20,730 bases of DNA from a bacterium (GTDB taxonomy: Bacteria; Chlamydiota; Chlamydiia; Chlamydiales; 2-12-FULL-49-11), in contig JAHZKV010000005.1 in the NCBI GenBank assembly GCA_022600215.1, positions 1-20,730 on the forward strand, in the 5' to 3' direction. Each line of letters opens with the position of its first letter. Positions within the stretch are counted from its first letter, which is position 1. This document shows, piece after piece, positions 20,729-20,730 of this stretch. The position numbers and the translations under genes are program-made. Below the pieces are notes generated by a model. That model was given only the letters and a program-made list of their open reading frames with translations, was not told the DNA's origin and ran no database searches.

Positions 20729-20730
20729 TC

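Overview
The window looks like chromosome from a member of the phylum Chlamydiae, probably an environmental (amoeba- or arthropod-associated) lineage rather than Chlamydia itself. The main support is gene content and order. The block yebC, GNAT acetyltransferase, prfB, SWIB-domain gene, truA, HAD phosphatase runs in the same order as I remember for Chlamydia trachomatis CT457-CT460 and CT463-CT464 (from memory, not searched). A stand-alone SWIB-domain gene in a bacterium is itself typical of chlamydiae. The DNA is AT-rich, and there are no phage, plasmid or transposase genes.

Layout. (1) Positions 1-6213, plus strand: two tandem insulinase-type (M16) zinc proteases, the first cut by the window edge, followed closely by a small P-loop kinase-like gene. 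(2) 6214-6390: a convergent intergenic region with a terminator and a long imperfect hairpin. (3) 6391-9393, minus strand: an operon prfB - GNAT - GNAT - yebC. prfB needs the classic +1 programmed frameshift and is 34 bases longer at its 5' end than the uninterrupted frame suggests. (4) 9588-13411, plus strand: four unrecognised genes for small or single-membrane-span, coiled-coil, Pro/Ser-rich proteins that look like secreted or inclusion-membrane effectors. The last two are paralogues with a shared N-terminal motif and similar upstream DNA. This cluster sits between prfB and SWIB and is the most lineage-specific part of the window. (5) 13506-15431, plus strand: SWIB protein, truA, tRNA-Leu(CAA) and a HAD phosphatase whose ATG directly follows the tRNA. 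(6) 15432-17325: a minus-strand lipoprotein with a degenerate M15 peptidase fold and a glyoxalase II-like hydrolase, embedded in copies of a dispersed hairpin-rich repeat. (7) 17345-20730, minus strand: two coupled DUF115/MAF-type genes (one with a C-terminal MORN_2-type repeat tail) and the N-terminal remnant of a GT4 glycosyltransferase, probably a glycosylation locus continuing beyond the window.

The most interesting points are the effector-like cluster, the repeat family that supplies C-terminal codons and stops to neighbouring genes, the tRNA/CDS junction that would give a leaderless mRNA after tRNA maturation, the M15-like lipoprotein with Tyr in place of a zinc-ligand His, and the GT4 remnant lying out of frame over the 5' end of a DUF115 gene.
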